Source: Bacteroidales bacterium
GTDB lineage: Bacteria > Bacteroidota > Bacteroidia > Bacteroidales > Marinilabiliaceae
Length of the DNA stretch: 64,000 bases
Assembly (NCBI GenBank): GCA_024401295.1
Contig: JAKSLG010000002.1
Coordinates: 118,851 to 182,850, forward strand
Reading direction: 5' to 3'
Shown: in pieces, positions 42,836 through 51,791 of the stretch
How positions within the stretch are numbered: the first letter of the stretch is position 1
How the letters are laid out: the number at the start of each line of letters is the position of its first letter
Program-made: the position numbers and the translations under genes
The notes under the pieces: model-generated
What the model was told of the DNA's origin: nothing
Seen by the model: only the letters and a program-made list of their open reading frames with translations
Databases searched by the model: none

Positions 42836-43203
42836 CTCTCGATGAAATAATCCGAATCATTGAGAATCCATTTGGCAGAAATTTGAATGGCATCTCGATG
42901 CTTGTATGCTGCGCTCCCGACAATGGGCAACTAGCAATAAAGCTGGCACGACATAGCGCACGCGTCGTGTTAATCACCGGCAATCGGGAAGAGTACGACA
43001 ATGCTACCGAACGTCAGCCACAAGCATTGAACATGGAAATCATCCATACAGACATCGAGAAGTGGATTGCCACGAACAGACATTTCCACTTCGATATGAC
43101 AATTTCATTTGGCACGCAACTCGAAACGCTGCCGAATGAACCCGGAGGAAGACACATAGAACTGAACTACGGCAACAACTCGTATACGCTAACGCAAAGG
43201 TAA
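42832..43203 (+). CDS. Small Rossmann/methyltransferase-like protein, function unknown
   Basis: A 123-residue protein whose start is fixed by a four-base ATGA overlap with the glycosyltransferase. Residues 20-95 read like the first half of a SAM-methyltransferase fold ([19 protein letters not shown], then [11 protein letters not shown], then an acidic turn), but the glycine-rich motif I is degenerate and the protein ends before the usual catalytic region. It may be a truncated or non-catalytic relic, or an uncharacterised small family. Confidence 0.6.
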   Translation: MTLDEIIRIIENPFGRNLNGISMLVCCAPDNGQLAIKLARHSARVVLITGNREEYDNATERQPQALNMEIIHTDIEKWIATNRHFHFDMTISFGTQLETLPNEPGGRHIELNYGNNSYTLTQR

Positions 43204-43217
43204 AAACAAGAAAAAAA

Positions 43218-44666
43218 ATGGCGCAGATAGAAAAGATAAATCTGAAGCAACATCTTACACACAAAGTGTTCGGAATCGTCAGCGATATCGTTGAGACGAC
43301 CGGCGAACAAGCCTTTGTCATTGGCGGTTATGTACGCGATCTGCTCATTGGCCGCAAATCCAAAGACATTGATATCGTTGTTGTCGGGAAAGGAATCGAA
43401 CTGGCTGAAAACGTACACAAGGCGTTCAGAGGATCAAAACTGTCTGTGTTTAGGTCATTTGGCACAGCAATGGTCAAGATTCGCGACACTGAAGTGGAAT
43501 TTGTCGGTGCCCGTCGCGAATCTTATCGTCGAGACTCGCGCAAGCCAATCGTTGAAGACGGCACTCTTGAGGACGATCAGAACAGACGAGATTTCACCAT
43601 CAATGCGCTGGCACTCAGCCTTCGCAAAGAGACATTCGGCGACCTCATCGACCCATTTGGAGGCATCGCAGATCTCGAAAAGGGCATCATTCGGACACCA
43701 CTTGATCCTGCAATCACGTTTTCGGACGATCCGCTACGCATGATGCGTGCCATACGATTTGCGACACAACTCAACTTCACAATTGAGGAAAACACTCTGA
43801 AAGGCATCTGCGACACCGCCGAGCGCATCGAGATAATATCAAAAGAACGTATTTGCGACGAAATGAACAAAATGATGATGTCGCAAACACCTTCTACAGG
43901 GTTCAAATTGATGGACCGAACGGGATTGCTCAAATACATATTGCCGGAATTGTGTGCAATGAAAGGCATCGAAAAAGTTGGAGGACGTGGCCATAAGGAC
44001 AATTTTTACCACACAATGGAGGTGCTCGATGGTGTTGCCGCAACAAGCGATAATGTCTGGCTGCGTTGGGCCGCACTCATGCACGACATCGGGAAACCAC
44101 GTACAAAAAGATACGACAATAAGCTCGGATGGACGTTCCACAACCATAATTTCGTCGGAGAAAAGATGGTGCCAGGCATTTTCAAAAAGCTAAAACTGCC
44201 ATTGGATGCGAAAATGAAGTACGTGCAGAAACTCGTCAGTCTGCACATGCGTCCGATTGTCCTAAGCGAAGAAGAAGTTACCGATTCTGCAATCAGAAGG
44301 CTTCTCTTTGAAGCCGGCGACGACATCGAAGACCTGATGCTCCTCTGCGAAGCCGACATAACTTCGAAAAACGAAGAAAAAGTGCAGCGCTATCTGCGCA
44401 ACTTCAAGATTGTCAGACGCAAACTGAAGGAAATTGAAGAGAAAGACCATGTTCGTAATTTCCAGCCACCAATTTCAGGTGAAATGATAATGGAAATGTT
44501 CAAACTTCCACCGTCACCGATGGTCGGCGCACTCAAAAATGCACTCAAGGAAGCAGTTCTCGATGGCATCATACACAATGACTATGATGAAGCGCAGAAA
44601 TTCATAATCAACAAGGCAAAAGAACTGGGTGTCGAAAACATACCGAATAATCTTTCCAATAAATGA
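43218..44666 (+). CDS. CCA tRNA nucleotidyltransferase / poly(A) polymerase family with HD domain
   Basis: A 482-residue class II nucleotidyltransferase. Head: [20 protein letters not shown] with the DxD metal ligands; then [11 protein letters not shown] and [16 protein letters not shown], and the nucleotide-recognition helix [15 protein letters not shown]. An HD phosphohydrolase domain follows near residue 290 ([15 protein letters not shown]). tRNA genes in this organism appear not to encode CCA (see the tRNA-Met), so the enzyme is required to mature them. Fifteen bases after the preceding gene. Confidence 0.9.
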   Translation: MAQIEKINLKQHLTHKVFGIVSDIVETTGEQAFVIGGYVRDLLIGRKSKDIDIVVVGKGIELAENVHKAFRGSKLSVFRSFGTAMVKIRDTEVEFVGARRESYRRDSRKPIVEDGTLEDDQNRRDFTINALALSLRKETFGDLIDPFGGIADLEKGIIRTPLDPAITFSDDPLRMMRAIRFATQLNFTIEENTLKGICDTAERIEIISKERICDEMNKMMMSQTPSTGFKLMDRTGLLKYILPELCAMKGIEKVGGRGHKDNFYHTMEVLDGVAATSDNVWLRWAALMHDIGKPRTKRYDNKLGWTFHNHNFVGEKMVPGIFKKLKLPLDAKMKYVQKLVSLHMRPIVLSEEEVTDSAIRRLLFEAGDDIEDLMLLCEADITSKNEEKVQRYLRNFKIVRRKLKEIEEKDHVRNFQPPISGEMIMEMFKLPPSPMVGALKNALKEAVLDGIIHNDYDEAQKFIINKAKELGVENIPNNLSNK

Positions 44667-44720
44667 AAAAACTGGCCATTTTGTCAAACAATTTTATTAT
44701 AATTGCAGTTCAAAAGCGCA

Positions 44721-45545
44721 ATGACCAAAATGGCAGAAGAAGTTTTGACGATAGACATAGACAGCATTATTGCTAAGAAAAGCCAGACACTTCACAAATG
44801 GCTGCCTAAGTTCATTATCAGATATATTGAACGCACGATCCATCAAGACGATATAAACGCTTTTATCAAGCAGACTGCAAATATCAAAGGTCTGCCTTAT
44901 GCCGAAGCAATAATCAAAAAGTTCGGAGCAACTGTCGATATTTACGGACTTGAAAACGTGCCAGATGACGGACGTTTCATTTTCGCATCCAACCATCCTC
45001 TTGGCGGATTAGACGGAATGGCATTCATGCACGCAGTCGGAAAGAAGCACCAGAACCTGAAATTTCCAGTCAACGATCTCCTTCTGAACATACGTAATTT
45101 CAGCGACATATTCCTTCCTGTCAACAAAACCGGAACGACAAGCAAAAGTGCAGCCTTGCAAATGGAGCAGGCATTTGACAGCGACGCGCAGATTCTCATG
45201 TTCCCTGCCGGATTATGCTCAAGAAAACACGATGGTGTGGTTTGCGACCTTGAATGGAAAAAAGGATTCATCGCAAAGGCTATCAGTACGAAACGAGATA
45301 TTATTCCGGTTCACATAACCGGCAAGAACAGCGATTTCTTCTATAACCTAAGCAATTTCAGAACCCGCCTTGGCATCAAAGTCAATATCGAAATGCTCTA
45401 TCTTGTTGATGAAATGTACAAGCAACAGGGACAGCACATTGATGTCTATTTCGGAAAACCAATTGCATGGCAGACATTAGAAGGACGTAATGTCAAGGAT
45501 GCCGCTCAAGAAATAAAAAAAATAAGTTACTCACTTTGCCAATAA
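44721..45545 (+). CDS. glsA: O-acyltransferase of glycine-lipid synthesis (PlsC-like)
   Basis: A 274-residue acyltransferase from the ATG at 44721. The PlsC motif is NHPLGGLDGM (the NHX4D form). Substrate-pocket segment MFPAGLCSRK follows about 80 residues on. It is immediately followed (4 bases) by a GNAT-type N-acyltransferase, the gene pair that in Bacteroides thetaiotaomicron (GlsB, GlsA) makes glycine lipids: GlsB N-acylates glycine with a 3-hydroxy fatty acid, GlsA adds the second, O-linked chain. Symbol is by analogy of pair and domains. An AT-rich -7-like TATAATTG lies about 24 bases upstream. Confidence 0.78.
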   Translation: MTKMAEEVLTIDIDSIIAKKSQTLHKWLPKFIIRYIERTIHQDDINAFIKQTANIKGLPYAEAIIKKFGATVDIYGLENVPDDGRFIFASNHPLGGLDGMAFMHAVGKKHQNLKFPVNDLLLNIRNFSDIFLPVNKTGTTSKSAALQMEQAFDSDAQILMFPAGLCSRKHDGVVCDLEWKKGFIAKAISTKRDIIPVHITGKNSDFFYNLSNFRTRLGIKVNIEMLYLVDEMYKQQGQHIDVYFGKPIAWQTLEGRNVKDAAQEIKKISYSLCQ

Positions 45546-45549
45546 AGAG

Positions 45550-46488
45550 ATGTCACTAGAACCAATCATAGATCCCGTTCCACGCGAAGAACTCGAAAAA
45601 GAGTTGACTCGCGAGCGTTTTGTGCGCACGACTAACAAAGGGAACAATAAGATTTTCGACTTTGCTGCCAGCGAAGCACCGGCATTGATGCGTGAAGTCG
45701 GACGTCTGCGCGAGATTTCATTCCGAATGGCAGGCGGAGGAACGGGCAAAAGCACCGACATCGATCAATATGACGTGAGCGAAATTCCGTTCCGTCAGCT
45801 CATAGTCTGGGACCCTGAAGAACGTGAAATTCTCGGAGGATACAGATATATCCTGTGCAAGCATCTTCCACAATCGCAGGAAGGCACAAAGTATCTTGCG
45901 ACATCTCACATGTTCCATTTTACGGACAAATTCATAAAGGAATACTTTCCAAAAACCATCGAACTCGGACGATCTTTCGTCCAGCCTATCTACCAGAGCA
46001 GTAAAGCTGGAGCGAAAAGCCTTTTCGCACTTGACAATCTCTGGGATGGACTTGGCTCGCTTGTCGTCGATCATCCTGACGTGAAGTATTTCTTCGGCAA
46101 AGTCACAATGTACACGCATTTCAACCAGACTGCGCGAGACTACATACTCGGCTTTTGGAACAAATATTTCCACGGAAGCAGCGAACTGATTTATGCATAC
46201 AATCCGATAAAAGTCGGCATCGGAAGCAAGGAATGCGACGAGATTTTCACAGCAGGAAATCTGCAAGACGACTACAAGATACTGGTTCGCAAAGTTCGCG
46301 AACTTGGCGTCAACATTCCGCCACTTGTAAATGCGTACATGACATTGTCGCCTTCCATGAAGGTCTTTGGAACCGCTATCAATGACGAATTTGGTGACGT
46401 TGAAGAGACCGCAATCATTATTGACCTTCACGATTTGTACGCAAACAAATCTGCACGACACGTCGACACATACAAAAAGCAGGAATAA
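45550..46488 (+). CDS. glsB: N-acyltransferase of glycine-lipid synthesis (hemolysin-like GNAT)
   Basis: A 312-residue acyltransferase of the OlsB/hemolysin-like GNAT type. Conserved elements: VGRLREISFRMAGGGTGKS, DQYDVSEIPFRQLIVWDP, ILGGYRYILC, and ELGRSFVQPIYQS; the C-terminal half has FGKVTMYTHFNQTARDYILG. In B. theta GlsB forms 3-hydroxyacyl-glycine. Directly downstream of glsA and upstream of a TPR kinase by two bases, so the three are likely one transcript. Confidence 0.82.
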   Translation: MSLEPIIDPVPREELEKELTRERFVRTTNKGNNKIFDFAASEAPALMREVGRLREISFRMAGGGTGKSTDIDQYDVSEIPFRQLIVWDPEEREILGGYRYILCKHLPQSQEGTKYLATSHMFHFTDKFIKEYFPKTIELGRSFVQPIYQSSKAGAKSLFALDNLWDGLGSLVVDHPDVKYFFGKVTMYTHFNQTARDYILGFWNKYFHGSSELIYAYNPIKVGIGSKECDEIFTAGNLQDDYKILVRKVRELGVNIPPLVNAYMTLSPSMKVFGTAINDEFGDVEETAIIIDLHDLYANKSARHVDTYKKQE

Positions 46489-46490
46489 CC

Positions 46491-48086
46491 ATGAAACGGG
46501 CGTTCATATTGTCGGTCATAATGGTTTTCGGCGCAATGACGTCGGTTGCCTCAGCGCAAGACCTGGAAACAAGGTCTGAAGCACTGAGAATTTTGTCTAT
46601 CGGCGATGCTTTCGTACAGACAGGCAATACAGAAAAAGCTTTCAGCCTGTATGATGAGGCTTATGAGATTGCAGCAACGCCACGTGAAAAGTGGATTGCA
46701 ACAGACAGAATCGCCTCGCTTCACCGCAACGAAAAGCATTACAAGGAGGCATTGACAAAATATGAAAACCTATTGTCAGATGAAGATCTCTTGGCTGATT
46801 CTGCAATCATGATGGACGTATATGGGCGCATCGGTCAGGTATATTTCGACCTAAACGACTACGTAAAGTCAATGAAAAGCTACAACCACGTCATTGACTA
46901 TCTGGGCAAGAAACAAATCCATCCGGAGCTGCTTGCCAATATGGCAAAAACACAGATGGTTGCCGGCGACATAGTCGAGGCTGAAAATATGCTCATAAAA
47001 GCGGAGGAATTATGTTCTGGTGTATCTTCGCCTGAAATTTTGGCAACCATATATGACATCCGCTCCACACTATGCGAAAAGAAAGGCGAACTTACAAAGG
47101 CACTTGAATATAAGGGAAAATTTGCAGCGCAACAGAAAGCAATATTCGACATAGAAAAAGCGAATATTCTGGATTCAAACAGCCCTTGGGCTTACTACCA
47201 AAAAACCGAAAACAGTCTCAACAACGGACACAAAATCGAAGAACTGCAATCGATAATTGACGAGAAGCAGAAGACAATTGACGGCATGAAGATAACGACA
47301 TACGCATGTGTTGCATGCTCTGTCATTCTACTCTGCGCCTTCATTATTTCCATTACGATTGGCAAGAAGCGCAAGAAACATATCAAGCAAATTGCTACGA
47401 GCAACAACGAAAAGATGCATGTCATGTCAATCGTTGTAAACGATTTCGTCACGCCATTCAACGCACTCATTGGCTTCACTGAATTGCAGATGCAATATGC
47501 TCAATCGCAAAACGATACAGAATTGCTTGACTATAGCCGAACAATTCACAATTCTGCCCAGACACTTTTCCTTATGGTCGGAAACGTATTGGCATGGAGC
47601 CAAATTGACGGACAAGCAAAAGCCATACGAAAGAAGATAAATGTCAGCTGCGAAATAGAAAACATTGTCTCAAACTACAGACTCGTTGCAGAGGACAAAG
47701 GTGTGCATGTAAATGTATCTATTGACGATGATGTCGAGGCATACGTTGATGACAATCATTTCAACATTGTCTTGCGCAATGTCATGTCAAATGCGTTGAA
47801 ATACACGCCTAAAGGCGGTCGCGTAACAATCTCCTCACTTGTATTTGACGGCAAGACATCGATTATTGTCGATGACACAGGCATTGGAATGTCGACCGAC
47901 GTTGTGAAGAAAATCAACAATGCTGCATTTGTAGAAAGTACGCTCGGCACAGCGCAAGAGAAAGGATCTGGACTTGGACTCACGATCTGCCGAGAACTCG
48001 TCAGCGCAAATGGCGGACATTTCGAAGTAAGCAGCACCGAAGGAAAAGGTTCCACATTCACAATAGTCTTTAACACACGTTCATGA
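46491..48086 (+). CDS. TPR histidine-kinase-like protein lacking the phospho-acceptor histidine
   Basis: A 531-residue membrane protein. Signal peptide (ends ASAQ), five to six TPR-like helix pairs in the periplasm (about residues 30-215), a coiled coil (249-265), one membrane helix (ACVACSVILLCAFIISITIG), then a HisKA-like dimerisation helix and HATPase. The H-box reads VVNDFVTPFNALIGF: by alignment to H-[ED]-x-x-x-P the histidine position is Asn317. The catalytic ATPase domain keeps N-box (VMSNALKYTPKGG), G1 (VDDTGIGM) and G2 (GSGLGLTIC). No receiver domain is fused and no response regulator is adjacent. It overlaps xseB by four bases. Confidence 0.88.
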   Translation: MKRAFILSVIMVFGAMTSVASAQDLETRSEALRILSIGDAFVQTGNTEKAFSLYDEAYEIAATPREKWIATDRIASLHRNEKHYKEALTKYENLLSDEDLLADSAIMMDVYGRIGQVYFDLNDYVKSMKSYNHVIDYLGKKQIHPELLANMAKTQMVAGDIVEAENMLIKAEELCSGVSSPEILATIYDIRSTLCEKKGELTKALEYKGKFAAQQKAIFDIEKANILDSNSPWAYYQKTENSLNNGHKIEELQSIIDEKQKTIDGMKITTYACVACSVILLCAFIISITIGKKRKKHIKQIATSNNEKMHVMSIVVNDFVTPFNALIGFTELQMQYAQSQNDTELLDYSRTIHNSAQTLFLMVGNVLAWSQIDGQAKAIRKKINVSCEIENIVSNYRLVAEDKGVHVNVSIDDDVEAYVDDNHFNIVLRNVMSNALKYTPKGGRVTISSLVFDGKTSIIVDDTGIGMSTDVVKKINNAAFVESTLGTAQEKGSGLGLTICRELVSANGGHFEVSSTEGKGSTFTIVFNTRS

Positions 48087-48280
48087 GCACAGAAAAATTC
48101 TCATACGACAAAAGCATCGAAAAAGCCGATGCAATAATCAACGACTTGCAAGAAGGTTCATCCAAATCACTTGACGACATGATCAAGAATGTCGAAGAGG
48201 CTGTCGATTTGCTTAAGAAATGCAAGACGAATCTCACCGAAACACAAGACCGTCTGAATAGAATAATGGAGGAAGATTGA
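48083..48280 (+). CDS. xseB: Exodeoxyribonuclease VII small subunit
   Basis: A 65-residue helical protein with the XseB pattern: SIEKADAIINDLQEGSSKSLDDMIKNVEEAVDLLKKCKTNL. It pairs with XseA to degrade single-stranded DNA. xseA is usually directly upstream; here that place is taken by the kinase-like gene, with which xseB shares an ATGA overlap. Confidence 0.85.
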   Translation: MSTEKFSYDKSIEKADAIINDLQEGSSKSLDDMIKNVEEAVDLLKKCKTNLTETQDRLNRIMEED

Positions 48281-48286
48281 CAGAAG

Positions 48287-50122
48287 CTATCTCTTCTTGA
48301 CGATCATCACACAACGTGCACAATCTGTTGACACTTCGTATTTCCCGTTCTCACCTTCAAGAACCATCGGCAACAATTTGCGCTTTTCAGGATGCTGCTT
48401 CAAGCAGAATCCTAATGAATTCATCAAACAATGCTTGGTTGTCATAACAATGCAACCTTCATAGTTCTTTTGCCGCTCATATCCCAACTCTACGAGAGTC
48501 GAACCATGGCGCTCGAAAAACTCTTTTGCCTTAGCATTTACGACATTGGCATTTTTAAAGAGCCTGTCTTCAATATACTTGTGTGATGTTGCCCCAAGAA
48601 CAAATTCTTGCGGAGCATTCTGAACAAGTTTATTTTCAATGTGTTTTTCTATAATATCACGACGCAACGCGTTGAGATCCGCAGCCGCAAAAAAACGCTT
48701 CGAAACGGCATCATCAACACTGACATTTTCAACACAAAAAGGGGTCGCACCCATCTTTGACATCTGCCTGATGATATTATTCTTCGATAGTTCCGGATTA
48801 TTAGCAATATCAGATTTTATATCGCGACATATTTCCGATTTAGTCTGCTCATCAAACATTGAGACACAAATCCGGCCATCTTTATCTTCAAAAACTGTCA
48901 GACTGACAGGTATCTGACGCGTCGTCTTTTGCTCCGCAATCTTCGCATCGAAAGCAACATCAGAATTTCGGAATATCACAGTACCCTTTACCAATCCTTT
49001 CGGCATACGCAATGGATATACGACATTAGCCTCTGCCCTATTCACGCGCAATCCGTCATAGCTGCCGTCAGACATTCGATAACACAGACCATCTCCATTG
49101 CTAATCTGACATTGCGTATCTATTCTGAACGAATCTTTTCTGACTTCCGAAACCTTGCCGATTTTCTCACCTATTGATTTTGGCGTATCCGGTTGCCAAA
49201 TATCCGAACGTCGTTCATTTGCAAAATATGTTGTAAATCCGCGATTAAAACTTTTGCTGACATTCGGCTCAAAAATGGCATTTGACACGCCCTGCGACAA
49301 TCGCGAATATTCCGGATGCCTTTCAAGAATTGAATCTATCAGACGACGATAATGCAGTGTCACATTAGAAACATAAGTCTCATCCTTCAAACGTCCCTCT
49401 ATCTTCAAGGTCGAAGCACCTGCCAATATCATATCTTCAAGATTGCTTGACTGATTCTGATCCTTAAGCGACAAAAGGTGCTTTTGCCTTGCAACGACAT
49501 TGCCATTCGCATCATACAGATTATACTTAAGACGACATGGCTGCGCACACTCTCCCCTATTGGCCGAACGACCATTAACGGACTGGCTCATGTAGCACTG
49601 GCCGCTATACGACACGCACAATGCACCATGAATGAAACACTCAAGACGTACAAATGTCTGCGATGAAATCTTTCGAATTTCATCTATCGATAGTTCGCGA
49701 GCCAACACGACTTGCTTGAAACCGCATTGCTCGAGAAATTGCACTTTATCGACACTTCTGTTATCCATCTGCGTTGATGCATGCAACTCAATCGGAGGCA
49801 TTTTCGTTTCGAGCAATCCCATATCCTGAACAATCAACGCATCCGCTTTAGCGTCATACAACTGCCATGCAATATCTTCAGCTGCAGCCAGTTCGTGATC
49901 AAAGAGAACTGTATTGAGAGCCACGAAGACGCGACAGCCATATTGATGAGCAAAGTCCACGGTTCGTCTTATGTCATCAATTGTGTTTGATGCAGATTTA
50001 CGAGCGCCAAACATTGGTGCACCGATATAAACGGCATCTGCACCATGAAGTATTGCTGCGCGAGCGCAATCAAAGTTGCGTGCTGGCGAAAGAAGTTCTA
50101 TGACGTTGCGAGGAGATAACAT
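48287..50122 (-). CDS. U32 family peptidase / tRNA-rRNA hydroxylation-type protein
   Basis: A 611-residue protein. The N-terminal 260 residues match the U32 TIM-barrel family: IELLSPARNFDCARAAILHGADAVYIG, CFIHGALCVSYSGQCYMSQ and RGECAQPCRLKY, with cysteines that in RlhA/TrhP bind an Fe-S cluster. A collagenase-like DUF3656 region follows, and a Cys-rich C-terminus (MTTKHCLMNSLGFCLKQHP ... CARCVMIVKKR) closes the protein. Characterised relatives hydroxylate 23S rRNA C2501 (RlhA) or tRNA U34 (TrhP), so an RNA-modifying role is more likely than proteolysis. A terminator-like hairpin ends only 15 bases before its ATG. Confidence 0.85.
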   Translation of the reverse strand: MLSPRNVIELLSPARNFDCARAAILHGADAVYIGAPMFGARKSASNTIDDIRRTVDFAHQYGCRVFVALNTVLFDHELAAAEDIAWQLYDAKADALIVQDMGLLETKMPPIELHASTQMDNRSVDKVQFLEQCGFKQVVLARELSIDEIRKISSQTFVRLECFIHGALCVSYSGQCYMSQSVNGRSANRGECAQPCRLKYNLYDANGNVVARQKHLLSLKDQNQSSNLEDMILAGASTLKIEGRLKDETYVSNVTLHYRRLIDSILERHPEYSRLSQGVSNAIFEPNVSKSFNRGFTTYFANERRSDIWQPDTPKSIGEKIGKVSEVRKDSFRIDTQCQISNGDGLCYRMSDGSYDGLRVNRAEANVVYPLRMPKGLVKGTVIFRNSDVAFDAKIAEQKTTRQIPVSLTVFEDKDGRICVSMFDEQTKSEICRDIKSDIANNPELSKNNIIRQMSKMGATPFCVENVSVDDAVSKRFFAAADLNALRRDIIEKHIENKLVQNAPQEFVLGATSHKYIEDRLFKNANVVNAKAKEFFERHGSTLVELGYERQKNYEGCIVMTTKHCLMNSLGFCLKQHPEKRKLLPMVLEGENGKYEVSTDCARCVMIVKKR

Positions 50123-50136
50123 TGCTATTACTTCAT

Positions 50137-50182
50137 AAAAAAAGAATTGACAACCGACAGATAATTAACCGATTATCAATTC
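50137..50182 (-). terminator. Terminator-like hairpin before the U32 gene
   Basis: On the minus strand GAATTGATA (50182-50174) pairs with TGTCAATTC (50152-50144, one G-U), followed by a run of seven T. It would end the upstream RNA or, if bypassed, attenuate the U32 gene. Confidence 0.55.
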
Positions 50183-50190
50183 CGTATAGT

Positions 50191-50361
50191 GGGCCGCACG
50201 GTCGGATTATTTAAACTCCTAATGAAAGGATTTGGGTGCTCCGCCACTTTGTAATCTTCCGTGCTCCGAAGAACAATCCGAACCGCCATCCGTCACGGCG
50301 CCGAAGCGCTGGAATGGTAATGATTCATAAGAAGCCCGCCATCGTGGTTTTAGCGTCGCCC
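50191..50361 (-). ncRNA. Candidate structured RNA in the murA-U32 intergenic region
   Basis: The 352-base gap carries no reading frame but is strongly structured on the minus strand. Closing helix GGGC...CGC (50361-50353) with GTG...GCCC (50199-50191). Inside it a hairpin with a C(UUCG)G tetraloop: GCGC (50309-50306) and GCGC (50301-50298), extended by CCATTC/GGATGG (50317-50312 with 50291-50286). A second arm pairs CGGTTCGGATT (50285-50275) with AATCCGACCG (50208-50199, one bulge) and encloses duplicated GGAGCAC segments. The UUCG loop is on the minus strand only, which sets the orientation. A consensus promoter lies upstream (50462-50432), a terminator downstream. Family not identified; Bacteroidales-1 or 6S should be tested, as should a cis-regulatory leader. 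Confidence 0.6.
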
Positions 50362-50431
50362 GGTTTAGTTTTAGTTTGTTAAGTTAAACAATCAAAGAAT
50401 CCAGTGCGGCTTTTCTTCTTTGTTTCTGATG

Positions 50432-50462
50432 CAAATATAAGCATTGAACAGACAAAACGCAA
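50432..50462 (-). promoter_or_regulatory. Bacteroidota-type promoter for the candidate RNA
   Basis: On the minus strand TTG (50462-50460), 20 bases, TATATTTG (50439-50432). Start of transcription expected near 50426, downstream of the murA stop, so the RNA has its own promoter. Confidence 0.7.
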
Positions 50463-50474
50463 GAAAAGATCGTT

Positions 50475-51779
50475 CTATTGTCTACTAATTCTTGCACCAA
50501 GAGCGTTAAGTCGCTGATCAATATACTGATATCCTCGATCGATCTGCTCAATGTTATGTATGGTGCTTGTTCCCTTTGCTGAGAGCGCCGCGATGAGCAA
50601 AGCAACACCCGCACGAATATCCGGAGATGTCATGGTTGTACCACGCAACTGCGTTTCGCGATCAAGACCAATAACAGTGGCACGATGAGGGTCACACAAG
50701 ATAATCTTTGCACCCATATCGATGAGTTTATCTACAAAGAACAAGCGGCTCTCAAACATTTTCTGATGAATCAAGACAGAGCCTTTTGCCTGAGTTGCGA
50801 TCACAAGGAACACGCTCAAAAGGTCTGGTGTAAGACCTGGCCATGGAGCATCGGCGATTGTCATTATCGAACCATCAATGAACGAGTCAATTGCATAATG
50901 CTGCTGCGAAGGAATGTGTATGTCATCACCAATTTTCTCCATCTGAATTCCCATACGCTCAAATGCAAGAGGAATGATTCCCAAATGCTCAAGGCCAGCA
51001 TTCTTGATTGTTATGTCGCCGGCTGTCATTGCAGCCATGCCAATAAATGAACCTACTTCGATCATATCCGGGAGAATACGATGAGTGCAACCACGCAATT
51101 CCTCAACTCCAGTTATGCGCAAGAGATTTGAGCCAACGCCATCAATCTTCGCACCCATCGAAACGAGCATTCGGCATAGCTGCTGTATGTATGGTTCACA
51201 AGCTGCATTGTATATAGTTGTCTGTCCCGGAGTCATCACCGCAGCCATAAGTGTATTGGCCGTACCAGTAACCGAAGCTTCATCGAGCAAAATATATGTG
51301 CCCTTCATATGCTCAGCTTCGACCGTATAGAAGACATCGTTCGAATCGAAATTAAACGTTGCACCTAATTTCTGAAAACCATAAAAATGGGTATCAAGAC
51401 GGCGACGTCCGATTTTGTCTCCACCCGGCTTTGGGAAATATGCCTTGCCAAAACGTCCAAGCAACGGCCCCATAATCATAATCGAACCTCGCAAAGAAGA
51501 TGCACGACGCTTAAAATCATCAGTCTGCATATATGTAAGATCAACTCTATCGGCCTTGAAACTGCATGTATGACGATCGCGTCGATTAACAGACACTCCC
51601 ATATGTGCCAATAGGTCAATCAAATTGTTGACATCCAAAATGTCAGGAATATTCTCAACAACAACTTCCTCGCTTGTCATGAGTGTTGCACAGAGAATCT
51701 GCAAAGCCTCATTTTTTGCTCCCTGAGGCGTAATCTCACCCTTAAGCGGCTGACCCCCATCAATGATAAATGTGCTCAT
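50475..51779 (-). CDS. murA: UDP-N-acetylglucosamine 1-carboxyvinyltransferase (MurA), Cys-to-Asp active site
   Basis: First committed step of peptidoglycan synthesis: transfers enolpyruvate from PEP to UDP-GlcNAc. The 434-residue two-domain inside-out barrel is complete, opening FIIDGGQPLKGEITPQGAKN. The active-site loop reads PKPGGDKIGRRRLDTH, so the cysteine alkylated by fosfomycin (Cys115 in E. coli) is Asp121 here. Known natural and engineered Cys-to-Asp enzymes stay active and are fosfomycin-insensitive. Downstream of rpoD copy 1 and DUF4290, with gaps of 21 and 12 bases, so the three are probably one transcript. Confidence 0.95.
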   Translation of the reverse strand: MSTFIIDGGQPLKGEITPQGAKNEALQILCATLMTSEEVVVENIPDILDVNNLIDLLAHMGVSVNRRDRHTCSFKADRVDLTYMQTDDFKRRASSLRGSIMIMGPLLGRFGKAYFPKPGGDKIGRRRLDTHFYGFQKLGATFNFDSNDVFYTVEAEHMKGTYILLDEASVTGTANTLMAAVMTPGQTTIYNAACEPYIQQLCRMLVSMGAKIDGVGSNLLRITGVEELRGCTHRILPDMIEVGSFIGMAAMTAGDITIKNAGLEHLGIIPLAFERMGIQMEKIGDDIHIPSQQHYAIDSFIDGSIMTIADAPWPGLTPDLLSVFLVIATQAKGSVLIHQKMFESRLFFVDKLIDMGAKIILCDPHRATVIGLDRETQLRGTTMTSPDIRAGVALLIAALSAKGTSTIHNIEQIDRGYQYIDQRLNALGARISRQ

Positions 51780-51791
51780 ATTACAAATGAA

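Noticed and set aside
50191-50361. The murA-U32 spacer as RNase P RNA, tmRNA or SRP RNA
   Set aside because: None of the hallmark segments is visible (no GAGGAAAGTCCGGGC-type P RNA core, no tRNA-like ends of tmRNA, no GGAAGGAAGCAGC-type SRP loop).
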